Of a stretch of 64,000 nt of DNA, positions 10,790 through 23,212 are shown piece after piece (the stretch's first letter is position 1; every line of letters begins with the position of its first letter). The stretch covers positions 1,364,001 through 1,428,000 of the forward strand of contig JAXBDG010000007.1 of the NCBI GenBank assembly GCA_036320915.1, read 5' to 3'. Source of the stretch: Linnemannia elongata (taxonomy: Eukaryota > Mortierellomycota > Mortierellomycetes > Mortierellales > Mortierellaceae). Below the pieces are notes generated by a model that saw only the letters and a list, made by a program, of their open reading frames with translations, was not told the origin of the DNA and made no database searches. Made by a program: the position numbers and the translations under genes.

Positions 10790-12447
10790 ATGGACAGCGA
10801 TGATCAACACAGCAACAACAACAGCGACTTGAATGAGTTACAATCGACTCAGGAACGCCGCAGGCTGCTGGAAGCCTACCAGGCAGGTTCGTCCTTAGTC
10901 AAACATTGGCATTTACATTTCGAGTTCTTAAACCAATGTCGTAACAAAAAAGCTGATTCCACCTTCCCTCACTTTCGTTACATTACAGAGCGAGCGTTGA
11001 GCAAGTCCCTTCTTCGAGCGTCGGTGCGGCCCAGCGACCATTCTTCGCGTCCCTCACACCCACTCAGCCATTCAGTTGCAGGCTACCATGCAGGAAAATC
11101 TATCACGGTTAAGGATGTTCTACAGAGCAAGGAGACTTTGCGGGATGGTGGCGCAAATCAACAGCAACAGCCTCAGCACCAACATCAACCAGCCCCAAGA
11201 ACCAAGAGTATTATCCAGCATTACAACGCCCTTTCAAGAACCAGCAAACATGTTAGTACTCTTTTGGGAGTACGTCGACATGGAACAGTTGCACACAAAG
11301 TCGAGAAAAAGCCGATACTGACTCGCCCAGGATCATCGTCAGTTCACAGTTCAGTACAGGGAAGAGGCAGCGATAGCACTGACTACATCATACCAACAGG
11401 TGCACCGACAAGCATACTCGATGCAGATCACACCAAGGGGCTACAGAGCACAAAGGAGAGCATGACGAGTTCATTATGGAGCAGTAGGACATCGGCATCG
11501 AAAGCAGCGGATACCTTTGGAACCAGGAGTATTAGGCTGGACCGCGCTACGACCATTAGCTCGACAAAGAAGCAGGAAGAGATTTATTTGTCACAGGCAC
11601 GGCTCATGCAGTGGTATTTCATGAACAAGAGAGCTGCCGAGCACTTTTCAGCCCAAGAAAAGTCAGCGGAGGTAATTCTCATCACGACCTCGAATGGACT
11701 GAAGATATCGTTTGCTAATGAAACCTCTTTCAGCACGTTCTCACACTATGCACGTCCTTTCTTTTGGTCATTCAGACACAGTTTGAGCTTGTGGGAAGGT
11801 CTCTTCTGGAGAAACAAACCAAGTTGCTGAACCTTCAAAAGAGGTTTGAGGTTGAACAGGATCTGGTTGAGCTAGAGTCGACTCTGGGTTGCCAAGTAAG
11901 CACCTACAAATTGGCGATATCTTTTGAAGGAGGTGTTGGCAGCAAGTATACCGAGAACACAAAAACTTAATTCATCCTGATTTATTATAGAGGGACCAGC
12001 TACTTTCTATCATTGACGGACTGGACACATTCAAAGCGGACTACGAGGAGTTCACAGCAGCCCTGGATCGCGAGGCAAGGGTGCTGAATATACCCGGAAT
12101 CGATGACTCCAACCTCAACCAATGGCTCGGACAGATCAAAGACTGCCAAAGTGTTCTGGAAATATCCTCAAGGAGATCTAGCAAAGACTACGACCTTGTA
12201 AGTGCAAGGGGATTTCGCGGAGTACGAGCTGCTTGTGCTTTATACTTGTTGGCAAGGAGGCTGAAATGATACATTTTATTTGATCCTCTAATAGGTCCAA
12301 GCGATTGCACAGGTGATGCAGGAACTCTGTATTACTGTCAAGGAGGAAATACAGGAGATGAGGCAATGCGCTGCTCTGGCAGCCAAACTTCGGGAAGCAG
12401 AGACTATTGAGGCGAGTCTCCTTGCATCCAGTCTACGTTCGAGCTAA
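10790..12447 (+). CDS. HAUS8/augmin-8-like coiled-coil protein
   Basis: Five exons (10790-10886, 10989-11671, 11776-11895, 11991-12197, 12295-12447) give 419 aa. The first half is polar, Ser/Thr- and basic-rich and probably disordered, as in microtubule-binding N-termini. The second half is helical and begins with ARLMQWYFMNKRAAEHF, then a Leu/Glu/Lys/Gln-rich coiled coil (ELVGRSLLEKQTKLLNLQKR) and further helices to the end. The QW-hydrophobic-(N)-(K/R)-A-E pattern resembles the conserved block of HAUS8 and plant AUG8/QWRF proteins, the augmin subunit that anchors branching microtubule nucleation. That assignment is by pattern only; another coiled-coil spindle protein is possible. Intron 1 is 102 nt with no in-frame stop, so its retention would be silent for frame. 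TAATAAAA at the stop codon may double as the poly(A) signal. Confidence 0.6.
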
Positions 12448-12626
12448 TAAAACACAGCATACACCTAAAGTGTGACGGTTGTTTACGTTTTTCTTGAGCA
12501 ACCCCCGGTCAAATGACCCGTTTTTGGCTTGTCTTTTCCAACCACTACGCCCAACTACTCCCTCTCGAATACTACGGTAGTTTTACAATAGCTTTCAGTT
12601 CGTTCATCCACATCGTTCAACATTCA

Positions 12627-15265
12627 ATGGCCTCACATGAGCCATCTCGCGACAAAGGAATGTCGGCGGGAGTAGAATTTTTGACCTTCCAACACTCACG
12701 TACGAACCAAGGAAGCTCAAGTTCTACGAGGGCATCTTTTAGCCAAGGCTCTGTAGGTGTTACCTTGAAGGACATTGTCCTAAACATCAACTGTCGAAGT
12801 ACGAGTCGCTGTATTTAACCACGCCTCATTCCAAATCTGAAACAAATTCACAGGTCGACCAAATGGCGTCAGCGCGGTCTGCATTGACGAGTGGCATTAT
12901 GATGCCTGTTCAGCAGCTTTTGTCGCCCAACGAAGGAGTCATGGACGCCTTGTCGGGACTATCGATTGAGCAACTGAACTGCATGGAAGAGACACTGAGA
13001 CGCGCCAAAATGAGTCGACAACAGCCCTTTGAAAACCCGGCAAGAGTTCCTCCCAGCGCTCCACCTCGTCCTTCAGCTCGACCGCCTCCAGCCCGAGCCC
13101 CGACAGCGAGCATGAAGCAGTTCATGTCAGTGATGAATACTGCCCCAAAGAATCCTTCTCCTCCTCTCAAGCCATCAATTAAGATTGTCAATGGAGTCCC
13201 ATGGCTTACATTTACCTATACTACAAGAAGCGCTGTCAGTACACCTTACACAATTCAAGCCAACATCGATCAGGTCAGCATGGACGATATCCCTGCAAAT
13301 TTTCAGGAGACGAATTGTCTCTACCCAAGCGCGAATGGGGCTGAGGAAGAGTACAGGGGGTCTCGACGCGACTATGAGCGAGAATGCAATGAGCAGGGGT
13401 GGAAGCTGGCTCATCTGAACCCGACGGTTCTGAGCGAGCGCAAGGGTGTTCTTCAGCGTGCTGTGATCAGCCTTCGGAATGCGTCTTCTGAGCAAAAGTC
13501 GCGTCGAGTCAAGAGACAGGAAAAGAAGACGCAGGGCAAAGATGTTGAGATGGATGTGAGGGAACCAGTGTTGCCGATCCCACGAGTGGTTGCTCCAATT
13601 AATTCCCCAGTGCCAGCACCTCTTCCTTTGACATGGCAGTCTGCGATGGTGTCCTCGTTGCAGGATAATACTCAGCGACCGGTCCCCTCTGATCTTACTC
13701 CCCAGCAACAACCCGAAGCTCAAGTTCAAACTGCTACTCCTCAGCCTACCCAACGACTACCTAGCCTTGGTTCGTTTGAGACATCGACCAGTGACTTGTC
13801 ATCGTTGGAGTTCGACGGCTACATCCAGGGCCAGTTTAAGCGGCTGCGGCTTCAGATCAACATTAGCGGCATCAATCTAGGAGATATTTCGCATGAATTC
13901 AAGATGAGCAATTGTGTCTATCCGAGATCCTTCCTGACCCATGACGACCAGTCTGAGCACTGGAACACCTATGGTATCCGACAGGCCGAGGAGTCCTTCT
14001 TGAACGAGATCGGGTGGAAGCTGGTAAGGGCTGTCATATATGTGCCCTCATCTGTCCATGCATGGCCAGTTGTTTCTGTCTGACACTCTCCTCTTTACTC
14101 CAAAAAATAGTGTTGGATCAATAGCGGGTTGCTGAACGGGAAACGACTTTTACTACAGCAGGCGTTGGATGCCTACAGACGACGATTCCTCCCATCGACT
14201 GGTCAACCTCGGGCAAGGGTCGGTCCTTCGCTGTTGACCCGGAGAAACTCTTCTTCCAATCCTGTGTATTCACTCTTCAATGGATCGGATCCTCCTCGCA
14301 CTCGTCATCGGAATCAACAGGCCCGTGTCCGTTTTGACACCAGAGATTCTATTTCCCGAAAGGTGCACGTTGAAGTCGCTGGCGAACCTTATTCAGGGGA
14401 TGATGAGGGAATGGACAAGGACTCGAATCGGTATGGCAGTACTGAACGCAGGGCAGGAGAGGAGGACGGCGATGAGGAGGAGGATGAGGAATATAGAGAA
14501 GAAGGGGAGGAGGACGGCGACGACAGCGAAGGAGAGGCCTTTGACGAAGAGGATGAGGATGAAGACGAGGAGCCTAGCGAGGGCGACTCTTTTGAGGACG
14601 AGTCCGGGGATGGATCATCTTCCGAAGAAGTCTTTCATTCCCAAATGTCTTTGTTGTCGTTCACTGGCAGTATTCGGACGTACAGTCTAGGCACTGGATC
14701 CGGATCAGCGCGGAGTCGACCACGCATCCACCCCACAACTGCTGCTACCACCATTTCAAGGAACGCCTCGCCCCTCTCTCGGTCCGAGACTTTGCCGTCA
14801 AGGAAGAGGTCTTGGACCGAGTTTACTCCAAAAACACATCTCAGCAGTGGAAGCAGCAGCAGTAACAACCACCGGGTTCGATTTGACAAGCGGATCCGTC
14901 ACGGTGATACGGAAGGGGATAGGGATGCGTTGGGATATGAGCAGCATGGACACGGGGACGGACGAGAGCCCGACAGGGAGAAAGAGGAGGATGGAGAAGG
15001 AGCAGGGGTGGCCGTTGAGGTCGGGGGTGGAAGGGAGAATGAAAGTGAGCAAGAGGGATATCATGACGATGAGGATGAGGATGAAGGTGAGGGCGATAAT
15101 GAGGATGAGGATGAGGATGAGGTTGACTGGTGGAAGTCGCGGTTGAACAATAGTGAGTATGCGGAGGATCACAACCTGGTGAGCATGACGACGGAGGAGC
15201 TCATTGGAGCGTTGACCAATTGCTACAACAGCGACGTTGAGGATTATTACGAGGACGAGGACTGA
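12627..15265 (+). CDS. protein with two DUF8032-type domains and an acidic tail
   Basis: Exons 12627-12752, 12854-14023 and 14111-15265 keep frame and give about 816 aa. Two copies of one domain are visible. The first runs from PWLTFTYTTRSA through NCLYPSANG, EYRGSRRDYERECNEQGWKLA to a basic helix. The second runs from LEFDGYIQGQFKRLRLQI through NCVYPRSF and NEIGWKLCWINSGLLNGKR to QALDAYRRRF. The shared pattern (hydrophobic strand, NC-(L/V)-YP, GWKL, then a basic helix) matches the fungal domain called DUF8032, common in Mucoromycota regulators of unknown function. Between and after them are Pro/Gln-rich linkers and a long Glu/Asp-rich tail with basic islands, as in chromatin or transcription proteins; nuclear location is inferred. 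The first exon rests on a GTAGGT donor and phase; the ATG at 12863 is the fallback start. Confidence 0.75.
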
Positions 15266-15881
15266 AGAAGGAATAGCACAGGGACAGGATCAGGAACGAG
15301 GAGATCGATATCGGGGATAGAGGGAGAGGAGGGTAGGGGGGAAGGAGACATCGAGCGAGCTATTGATAGCAGAGGAGAAGGAGGGTGATTGATTGGCTGA
15401 ATGGAAGGGGAGAGGATGCACGACGCTGAGAGAAGATGAAATGCATATTCCCGTCTGGACGGTCTGGCAGGGTCTTTCTCGTTCCTCGGAAAAGGGCAGA
15501 TAGCACCACAAGTAACCCCCCTCTTTTTTGTCTTTCGTCCACCACTTTTATTTTATTTGATTTGATTCTTGGCCAACCACAGCCTTCTTATCAGCGCTGT
15601 CTCCTCTCTTTTCTTTCTTTCTTTCGCTCTCCTTTTGTCCCCTTTCACTCTCCTCCTTCTCTGTCGTCCTACATTCTTTTGTTTTCCCTTTTCTCATCCA
15701 TGCCCATGCTCACTCACGACTGACCTTCGCCGCATTCCCTTTTTTCACAACTCAGCCCTGCGTCCCTTCTTCCTAAAAGAGGTCATCCCAAGGCACCTGG
15801 ACATTCATACATAAAAATAAAAAAAGAGTTCGCCTTACTCACACTTGCCTTCAGTCCAGTCCAGTCCAGTACAAGTCCAGC
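15266..15881. other. intergenic region, promoter of the K+ channel gene
   Basis: CT-rich pyrimidine DNA on the plus strand (15590-15720), an A/T-rich segment near 15808-15830 and a short tandem TCCAG repeat just before the start codon. No gene seen. Confidence 0.5.
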
Positions 15882-18106
15882 ATGCCGCGACGTCAGTTTG
15901 AGCGTCTCCAGGATGAGTCCGATGAATTTGACCCCGACCAAGTCGACCACATCGAGATGACCCAACCCCCCACCATCAACACACAGCGGAGTCACCATGC
16001 TCACGCCTCCTCCCCGGTGACCGATAGGGCTGGACCCTCGCCCATCAGAGCAGAAGCCCAGCCACGGAGGTCGATGCATCAGGTTGACATGGACTTGGAG
16101 TGGCCGATGATCGACATTCCGCAGGAGCTCAGAGAAATGCGTGGAGAGGATGACTCTAACAGCAGGTCTAACGCTCAAGCAAACGCTATCAAGGTAACAA
16201 AGAGAATCGAGGGACTAGTCGTTTTAATTGGGTCGATTGTAATTGAGAGCAAACTGAAAGCGCATGCTTGTTTGCGGTATTTTTTTCTTGTCATTGGAAC
16301 ATGATTGTTGGTGCGTTGGTCCCTGAACTAAACTAAAACGTTCTTCTCTTTCGTATTTGTCATTTGTGCAACACACAATTTCATCCGTTCAAAAACAACT
16401 TACCTCTCCTCAGAACCCTTTCAAGCGACGGCTTTTTCTGTTGCTAGAGGATCCTTCCTCCAGCAATACTGCCTTTGCACTCAATGTCTGGGTCTCGATG
16501 GCGATCGTCATCAGTGCCGTCATTACCACCATCGAGACCATCCCTTCCTTTCGGTCCACCGACAACAAGATCTGGTATGTTGAGGGCACATTCACGGACA
16601 TTCGACGATTGCAACTGGATTTACACCACTCCCGCAATGGTTTTCGCTCCATACTGATGCGTACTCTCTCGCGGTTTGACTCAATAGGTTCTACATCGAG
16701 ACAATCATGGTTATATTGTTCACGATCGAATTGATCGCTCGTATCATCGCTCACTCGGATTCGTTCAAGCAGCTCAAGAAGTTTGTGCTTTGTAAGTCAG
16801 GAACAGATGGAGCTAGGAGCCCATTGTCATTGTCATAACGCGTCCAGGATATCGGCACTTTCCTGTCATGGATCCTTACTGTATCACTTTGTTCTTGTGC
16901 CCACTAGCCCCGCTTGCGATCATCGACTTTTTGTCCATCATACCCTACTTTATCGAGATGGCATTGACCAGGGACACGGTATGTTGCCCACACAGAAACA
17001 TTTATTCAGGAACATTCTCCAGGATTGGCGCTCAGGAATTGTACCTCCAACATGAAGTGAAGAGAAGCAACGAGGCTAATCAACAATCGCTCTTACTCTA
17101 CTTGCCGATATGCTGCTGTCGCGCAATAGACGGTGTACTTTCGATTTACGATCCTGAGACTGTTTCGGCTCTTGCGGGTTTTCAGAACGTTCAAGTACTC
17201 GTCGACGATCATTATGACCATCGAGGTCATGATTGTTGCTATCAAGCGGAGTATGGATGCCCTGAGCGCCCTGTTTTTCTTCCTCATTACCGGTACCATG
17301 CTGTTCTCTACATTGCTCTATTTCGCTGAGCGAGGTAAGCACCGTCGCATTGTTTCATGTTGCTATAACGATGACCATGAAAGTGAGATAGTATATGTTA
17401 TGGACAACCCATTCATCTTCTCATCAACCCTTGCTTTATTACGTTTTACGATAACAGGAGAGTGGGATGATGCAAGAAAGGTGTTTGTGGATGCGAACAA
17501 CAACCCAAGTACATTCGACAGTATCCCCTCAGCATTTTGGTTTGTGATGGTGACAATCACGACGACTGGATATGGCGACATGGTACCGACAACGTTCATC
17601 GGGAAACTGATTTCTTTCCCAGCAATGATGTGCGGTATCTTGCTGATTACTCTGCCATCGATTATCATTGGACGGAATTTCACCCTTGTCTGGGAGGCCA
17701 TGCAGCAGTACCGGCGCAAGGCGGCTGCTAATACTCGTGAACAAAACGAGGATGACACTGGTGATGGTACGTTTTCTTAATGTCTCGCGGGACGCGATTT
17801 GAACCGATAGACGTAACAAGGAAGTATTGACACAACGGTTTTTTTTTTCATATCATGAAACAAATAGAGCCGAGGAGGAGCTTTGACAGCCAGCATTCAT
17901 ATGAGGAAGAGTCATCGCGGCCAGGATACTCGTCGTTGACAGGGAATGGAACTATACCAGGGCAGCAGGAGATGATGGATCGATTGCAGGCCATGACACA
18001 AGTGCTGAAGCAGAACCAGCAAGCCATGGATACTTTGCAGCGGATCCTTGAGTCGCATGACCTCGTGCCCAAAAAATCACCCTTTGAAGATCCAACACGA
18101 CTTTAG
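15882..18106 (+). CDS. voltage-gated potassium channel (Kv-type, six TM)
   Basis: Seven exons (15882-16193, 16414-16574, 16688-16791, 16908-16978, 17130-17334, 17458-17766, 17868-18106) join in phase to 466 aa. A polar cytosolic N-terminus is followed by S1 (ALNVWVSMAIVISAVITTI), S2 (FYIETIMVILFTIELIARII), S3 (SPLAIIDFLSIIPYFIEM) and an S4 voltage sensor with Arg at every third position (RFTILRLFRLLRVFRTFK). S5 is LFFFLITGTMLFSTLLYF, the pore carries the K+ filter TTTGYGD, and S6 is MMCGILLITLPSIIIG. The C-terminal tail is polar with a predicted coiled coil (MDRLQAMTQVLKQNQ). There is no N-terminal T1 tetramerisation domain that I can recognise. The channel should carry K+ across the plasma membrane in response to voltage. 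The intron between S5 and the pore is 123 nt and free of in-frame stops. Confidence 0.92.
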
Positions 18107-18132
18107 CCCCTCTCCCATCCTTACCTCGAGGA

Positions 18133-18138
18133 AATAAA
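18133..18138 (+). terminator. polyadenylation signal of the K+ channel gene
   Basis: AATAAA about 27 nt after the stop codon. Confidence 0.45.
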
Positions 18139-18411
18139 GCCAGAACATAATGCTTTTTTTTCTTTGCTTTTTTTTTTGTCGAACACAAGTTTGTTTTTGA
18201 GGGTTTTTTTTAATAAGGTTAAGCTAGATTATTTTCTGTTAAACTATCAAGGGATGAAAAATCGGACAAAGGAACGCTCTTCTGAGGGGGTCGAGTCGTC
18301 AACTGTGCGATATGAACAGGTCCTTGAGAAAAATAAAGGCCTCGTAAGGATGCCTTTATGAGAGCGCGGACGAAAGAAACGACCGCAGGATGGGCCTTGG
18401 AGAGAGCCAGC

Positions 18412-18453
18412 TTAAGGGCAGGTCTTGGCAACGACGCCGTCGGCTAATGATAA

Positions 18454-18496
<43 letters not shown>

Positions 18497-19120
18497 AATG
18501 TTAGTGATTTGAATAGGGCGAAGTCAAATAGTCAAATATCCTGAGTTACAGGGAAAGAATGACTTACCAGCCTGGCAGAAGAGGGTGCCACCATCGCCGT
18601 TGACGGCAACAACACGGAGAGCAACTCCGATCTATTATTTGACACGCAAGCGAGCAAAAAAATGAAAAGCAGCATAGAAGAGTTGGTTAATAAATATAAA
18701 GCAACAAAGAAATGCGTCGCGTAAATAGACAACAAAGGAAAAGAGGCAGAGGGTTACGTTTGGGGGAGCGTTGGGCTTGACCAAGACGCAGGCAGTGATC
18801 GAGGTCATAGTGGTGGGCATAGGGCACTGGAAGCCCTGGGACGCCAACAGGGCGCACAAATCATGGTTATCCGTGTAAACCAAGCGGCCGAGGTAACGAC
18901 CAGTAATGGAAAGAGTGGATCCCTGGATGACGGGGGTCGAGAGGGTACCGGTACCGGTGGCGCAGACCATCTGGTTGATGCAGAGGGGGTAGGGCGACAG
19001 GGTGAAGGAGGTGATGGCGATCTGGGTGGGGCCGGTGGCGCAGTTGTAGGGGGTGGGCATGGTTTGACCCGAGGCGACGGCGGCGAGGACCAGGGTTGCG
19101 AGTGCGGCGATGAACTTCAT
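18412..19120 (-). CDS. secreted ML-domain (NPC2/PG-PI transfer-like) lipid-binding protein
   Basis: Exons 19120-18758, 18631-18568 and 18443-18412 encode 152 aa. The N-terminus MKFIAALATLVLAAVASGQ is a signal peptide. The mature chain has the spacing of small secreted ML/NPC2 proteins: YNCATGPTQI, LSPYPLCINQMVCATG, YLGRLVYTDNHDLCALL, QGFQCPMP, SITACVLVKPNAP and NGDGGTLFC. About eight cysteines could form disulfides. ML proteins bind a lipid (sterol or phosphatidylinositol/phosphatidylglycerol) in a beta-sandwich pocket in vacuolar or extracellular space. The last exon is only 32 nt and ends AKTCP. The second intron contains a (GA/CT)17 microsatellite at 18459-18493. A TATA box lies about 105 nt upstream. 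Confidence 0.85.
18459..18493. repeat. (GA)n microsatellite in an intron
   Basis: About 17 uninterrupted GA units, CT on the coding strand. It lies in the last intron of the ML-domain gene, within about 15 nt of the 3' splice site, so it supplies the pyrimidine tract. Confidence 0.9.
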
Positions 19121-22100
19121 TGTTGCTTGGAGTGTTTGGGTGTGGTGGTGGATTGAATGGGGAGAGGAGATGAGGTGTGAACTGAGGAGAAGAAGAAGAG
19201 GAAAAAAGGCGAGCGGATGGCGGTCTTTTATAATGGTGAGGAAGTAGGTGGGAACTGGGTAGAACAGGCGTGGAATTGTTGATTGAGGATGAGGACGAGT
19301 CTAGATCACCGTTGTCAATTGGTTTACTTCAGCAGGATGCAGGGGTTGCGCATGCATTTCTGAGAGTGAAGGAGAGTGTTTGTGGAGAAGGAGGAAAAGA
19401 AGGAGATGCAAGACAGGGAAAAGTCATGGCGCGCGCGCAAAGCGAGGGACGAGCTTGTTCATTTCAAACGGAGCACAACTCAACTAAGAAATAGCTTGTT
19501 CGACCTTATTTTTGTTCTTCGGCTCACATTCTTGCGCGCGCATGCGTTCCTTTGCTTGGCGCCAGCTGGCTTGACCTCAAATGCCTATTTTTTACCCCAA
19601 GAAATGGATGATGAAGAAGGGGATTGTCGGCGTTGGGGTTGAAAGAGACAAAGGCTTAGGCATGAAGTGCTGGTTAAAGAAAACGCAGGAAAAAAAAACA
19701 ATAAACAAATGACAAACGTTCAGGGACAGAAGGAAAAGTAGACCAGGGTACAGTTTCAAATGAACATGGACAAACAACAAACAGTAACAGAAGCTAAAGA
19801 AACAAGAAACAAATCGAGATAGAGAGAGAGAGAGAGAGAAAGAAGAAGAAGAAAGTGAGAGTGAGGAAGGTAACAAAAAACATTAGCTGCAAACAAGCAA
19901 ATCTTTCTTGTTCTGTTTGCAAACCACCCAAGCAACTATTATGTATTGTATTGTATTGTTCACACTTCTTCAAATACAGTATTTTCATGCAGGCTTCAAA
20001 CAGTGTCAAGCGATGTTTTGTCATGTTGTGAGAGTGGGTCGATGGAGGAAGAAAAAGAAGTGGAGGAATAATAATGTTGTAAATGAGAGCAAAATGTGGA
20101 GAAAAGAGCAAAGATGCAATCTACATGTGGAAGTCGTTTGCGCGCCGATTTCCTTGCTGTATAGATTTTAGCCGTGGTATGTAATGAAGAATGTGAGCAT
20201 TAACTATCCGTTAGTTTTGAAGAACCCTCAGTCAGGAGAGGAGGAGGAAGGCGGGTACCTTCAAGGTCGAAAGGGTGGGAGACTGAGGAAAGAACAAAGT
20301 TCAAGACTGGCACGGGACATGGAGGAGTCAAAGTATGATAGTAAGGATAGTGAGGCAGGGAAAGACATTTTCTTTGTGGGGTGAGGAAGAAGGGAAGGAG
20401 GACAATGCGCCCGAGCTCCCGATATGATGGCCACGAAGATGGGACAGGTCATCAGATGTGAATGTCAGAAAACACAAACAGTACTTCAGCGGGAAGGGGA
20501 GAGCAGGCAATGTTAGAGGTGCATGCATCCACCTTGTTCAAAACATCTGAGCAGAAGCAACAGGACCAGTCAACAAGGAGGTGGCGAGGAGAAGGCTCTT
20601 TTCTCTCTCTTCTATCGATGCCATTGTTTACCTTTCAGTCATTCCTCCGCCCTTGTCATCGTTGTGTTGTTGTGTAGTCTTTTGTTTATGGTAAGCGGAA
20701 GGACCGAGGATGGATAGTACGAGTGAGCAGGCAGACCTGACCCTGGCTGCAGATTGAGTGCGCCCCTCTGTTGTTGTTTTCTACAAAAACAATCAAACAA
20801 CATGCTGGAGGAGGCCCGTGAAAACTGAGTACCTTAAAGTGAATATTGTTTTCAATACACCCATACATGTAGCGTTCAAAATGCAGACAACTCTTTTAGT
20901 CAATCAATTGGAGGCTGTTTCGTGTGTTGCTAGTTGAAGGGTATGTGCCTCCCACCATATCATGTCATGTTTTGTTTTGTTTTCTTTTTTCTTTCTCAGA
21001 GGGATGGTAATTTTATTAGTAATGAACCTGTTGCACCCAACACCCGCACTTCCTGCCATAGGCGCTACTTCTCTCCCTATGCCTTACTCCTTCTAATCAT
21101 CGTCTTGGCTCATCATCTGACGTGTTTTTGTATTGTACTCTTTAGAGTGGCAAATCAACAACGAAAGGCAATGTAGGAAGGTGTACTGTCATGTAATGCG
21201 CTTGTTTTTCTTTGTAATTGCCATGTAGCTCTTAAAGAATAAAATATTGTTTAGTACGCGTCCTGGCCTGTGCGTTTGCTGGCCCCCTTTTCTCCCAACC
21301 AAACTCCTCCTTCCTCCCTCTTCTCTGCGCAACCACTCGTTCGTTGCTCAAACCCCATGTTATGTCCGCTGTTCAAGTATTTCAATGTTTTCGTAGCCAG
21401 GTACGAAAAGAAATGAAGGGTGGTTTAGCACATGATTGAGGGAAAGACAAGCGCGAAGAAAAAAACCATAGTAACTAAAGGCATGAAGGTGAGTGCGTTA
21501 ACGGACACCCTGCGCGACTAAGAATGTGCGTTGCATGAATGAGAGAAAGGATGTGGTTATGCTGGTAGCGATGGTATAGAGTTGAAGCCAGGCCCTGGTC
21601 TGGAACGGACCGTTTTTCTTCGCCCCGTTTATTTGCTTTCATTCCATTCGCAGTTTTCTAATGTTTGCTTTCTTACGTGCTTCCTCTTCATCGGCCATAA
21701 ACAAATGTTTTTTTTCTTCCTTAATGGTCCTCGTCCTCTTTATTCTGAATGTTTGGCTTGCTCGGAGAAATTGTTTGCTTAACAAACAGCGGAAGAAAAA
21801 GAAAAATGAGATTTCGGGAAAGCGAGTAGTTCGTTATTTACATAACATCCATGGTCTCACCGAACATGAGGTCCTTAATGCCAAATGTTTTTTTTCTTGT
21901 CTGCTCATCCATGCCATCGCCTTAGGAAATAAGGCAGAGCAAGACAACAAAACCTTGTCAACAAAACCCTATGAGTAGCTAGCTACCTGGTGTTGGCATC
22001 CTAAAGTGTCACTTTCCTCTTTCGTTCAGGCAGTGAAGGCTATTCCTAGGTAGGAAGAAGCGCGTTCCCATTGCTAGATTTTGCCTAGTTTTTTTTGTTA

Positions 22101-23212
22101 CCAACAAGTCAGGTGTACGGCGAGGATAAATTAGGATGAGGCGAGTGAAAGCAGAAAACGAAACAAGAACTAATCACAAAAAAGGGGAAAGAGAGGCGCA
22201 AGCTAAAACAGGGAGCAATAAAGTCAAAGAAGGGGGCTGCAATTACGATAGTGGGATACAAATGTTACAAGGTATGGATCAAGCTGGCTGGACTTTATGG
22301 GAAAGGGAATACGCAGTAATGGTCCAATGGATCTTCTCGCATAAACTTGAACGAGATACCAGGTAGCGAAGATGTGTGTGCGCTGCATTTTAATAGCATC
22401 CATGCCGCTCATTAGGGGGCGCAAAGAGGTATTTTTATTTAAGTAATATTGCTTGAACGTCCTATGAGCAGCCAGGTGTTTACCCAGCTGGGTGCTTTAC
22501 AAGGAGTAATTGCACTTGTGCCAATCGTATGGGAATGAGTTAACGCCACCAAAAATAAGGTATCAGAGTATATGAGACTGATTGGCTCTATGCTATTAGT
22601 TGGGAGATACATGTGCGATATGAGATGAACACGGCGTTAGGAAGAGGTACCACACAAGCAGTCTATTGTCCATACTTCCCTCCCTCCTTCCCTCCACAGC
22701 CTCCGTGCAGTCATACTAATATTTTATCCATTGTAGACGTTGTAGACGGGCAATGCAGAGCAATAGCAAGAGCAGGAGCAGGTAACAGGCGATTAAAAGA
22801 CCATAATGTGTTCCATGCAGGGAAGGAATCGCTCCTTGTTGCAGGGACCACGCCCAAATAAGGTGAAGTGAGCTACCCTCGGCAGGGCTTTTCTCCGATC
22901 CCCTCCATTATTGGGTCGCTCAGTAAGCATAATCTCTTAAAAATCTATTCGCCCTGCCTCCACATCCACGAAGCCTATTTCCTTTAAAAGTGTGCCTCCT
23001 TTTCATTGTTTTATTTTTTTGTTCGCTGCGTCTCTCTTACTTCATTCACACGCCACTTCCCGTTACTCCATTCACCTCCACTTCCTCATCTTACTCTCTC
23101 CCTTCATCTCCTTCATCTTTGGACACTCTTTCCTGTTACTCCCATTTCTCATCGTAGACACTGCCTCCTTCCTCATTAAAGATCACACCCATCACAAGGA
23201 AAAAAAAAAAAG
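19121..23212. other. long intergenic region, no convincing gene
   Basis: About 4 kb with only short open frames, no conserved motif, no tRNA and no transposon signature that I could recognise. It includes the TATA box at 19225-19232, a short GA repeat near 19820, AATAAA-like signals near 21238 and the promoter of the 23213 gene. Non-coding RNA or decayed mobile DNA cannot be excluded by eye. Confidence 0.5.
19225..19232 (-). promoter_or_regulatory. TATA box of the ML-domain gene
   Basis: TATAAAAG on the minus strand about 105 nt before the start codon at 19120. Confidence 0.6.

Noticed and set aside
17776..17810. Possible tRNA T-arm on the minus strand (GGTTCAAATC)
   Set aside because: It lies inside a K+ channel intron. 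The flanking bases do not form a T stem, and no anticodon or acceptor arm is present.
19121..23212. Several 60-105 codon open frames in the long gap
   Set aside because: They show biased low-complexity products, no signal peptide, no motif and no splice logic linking them.
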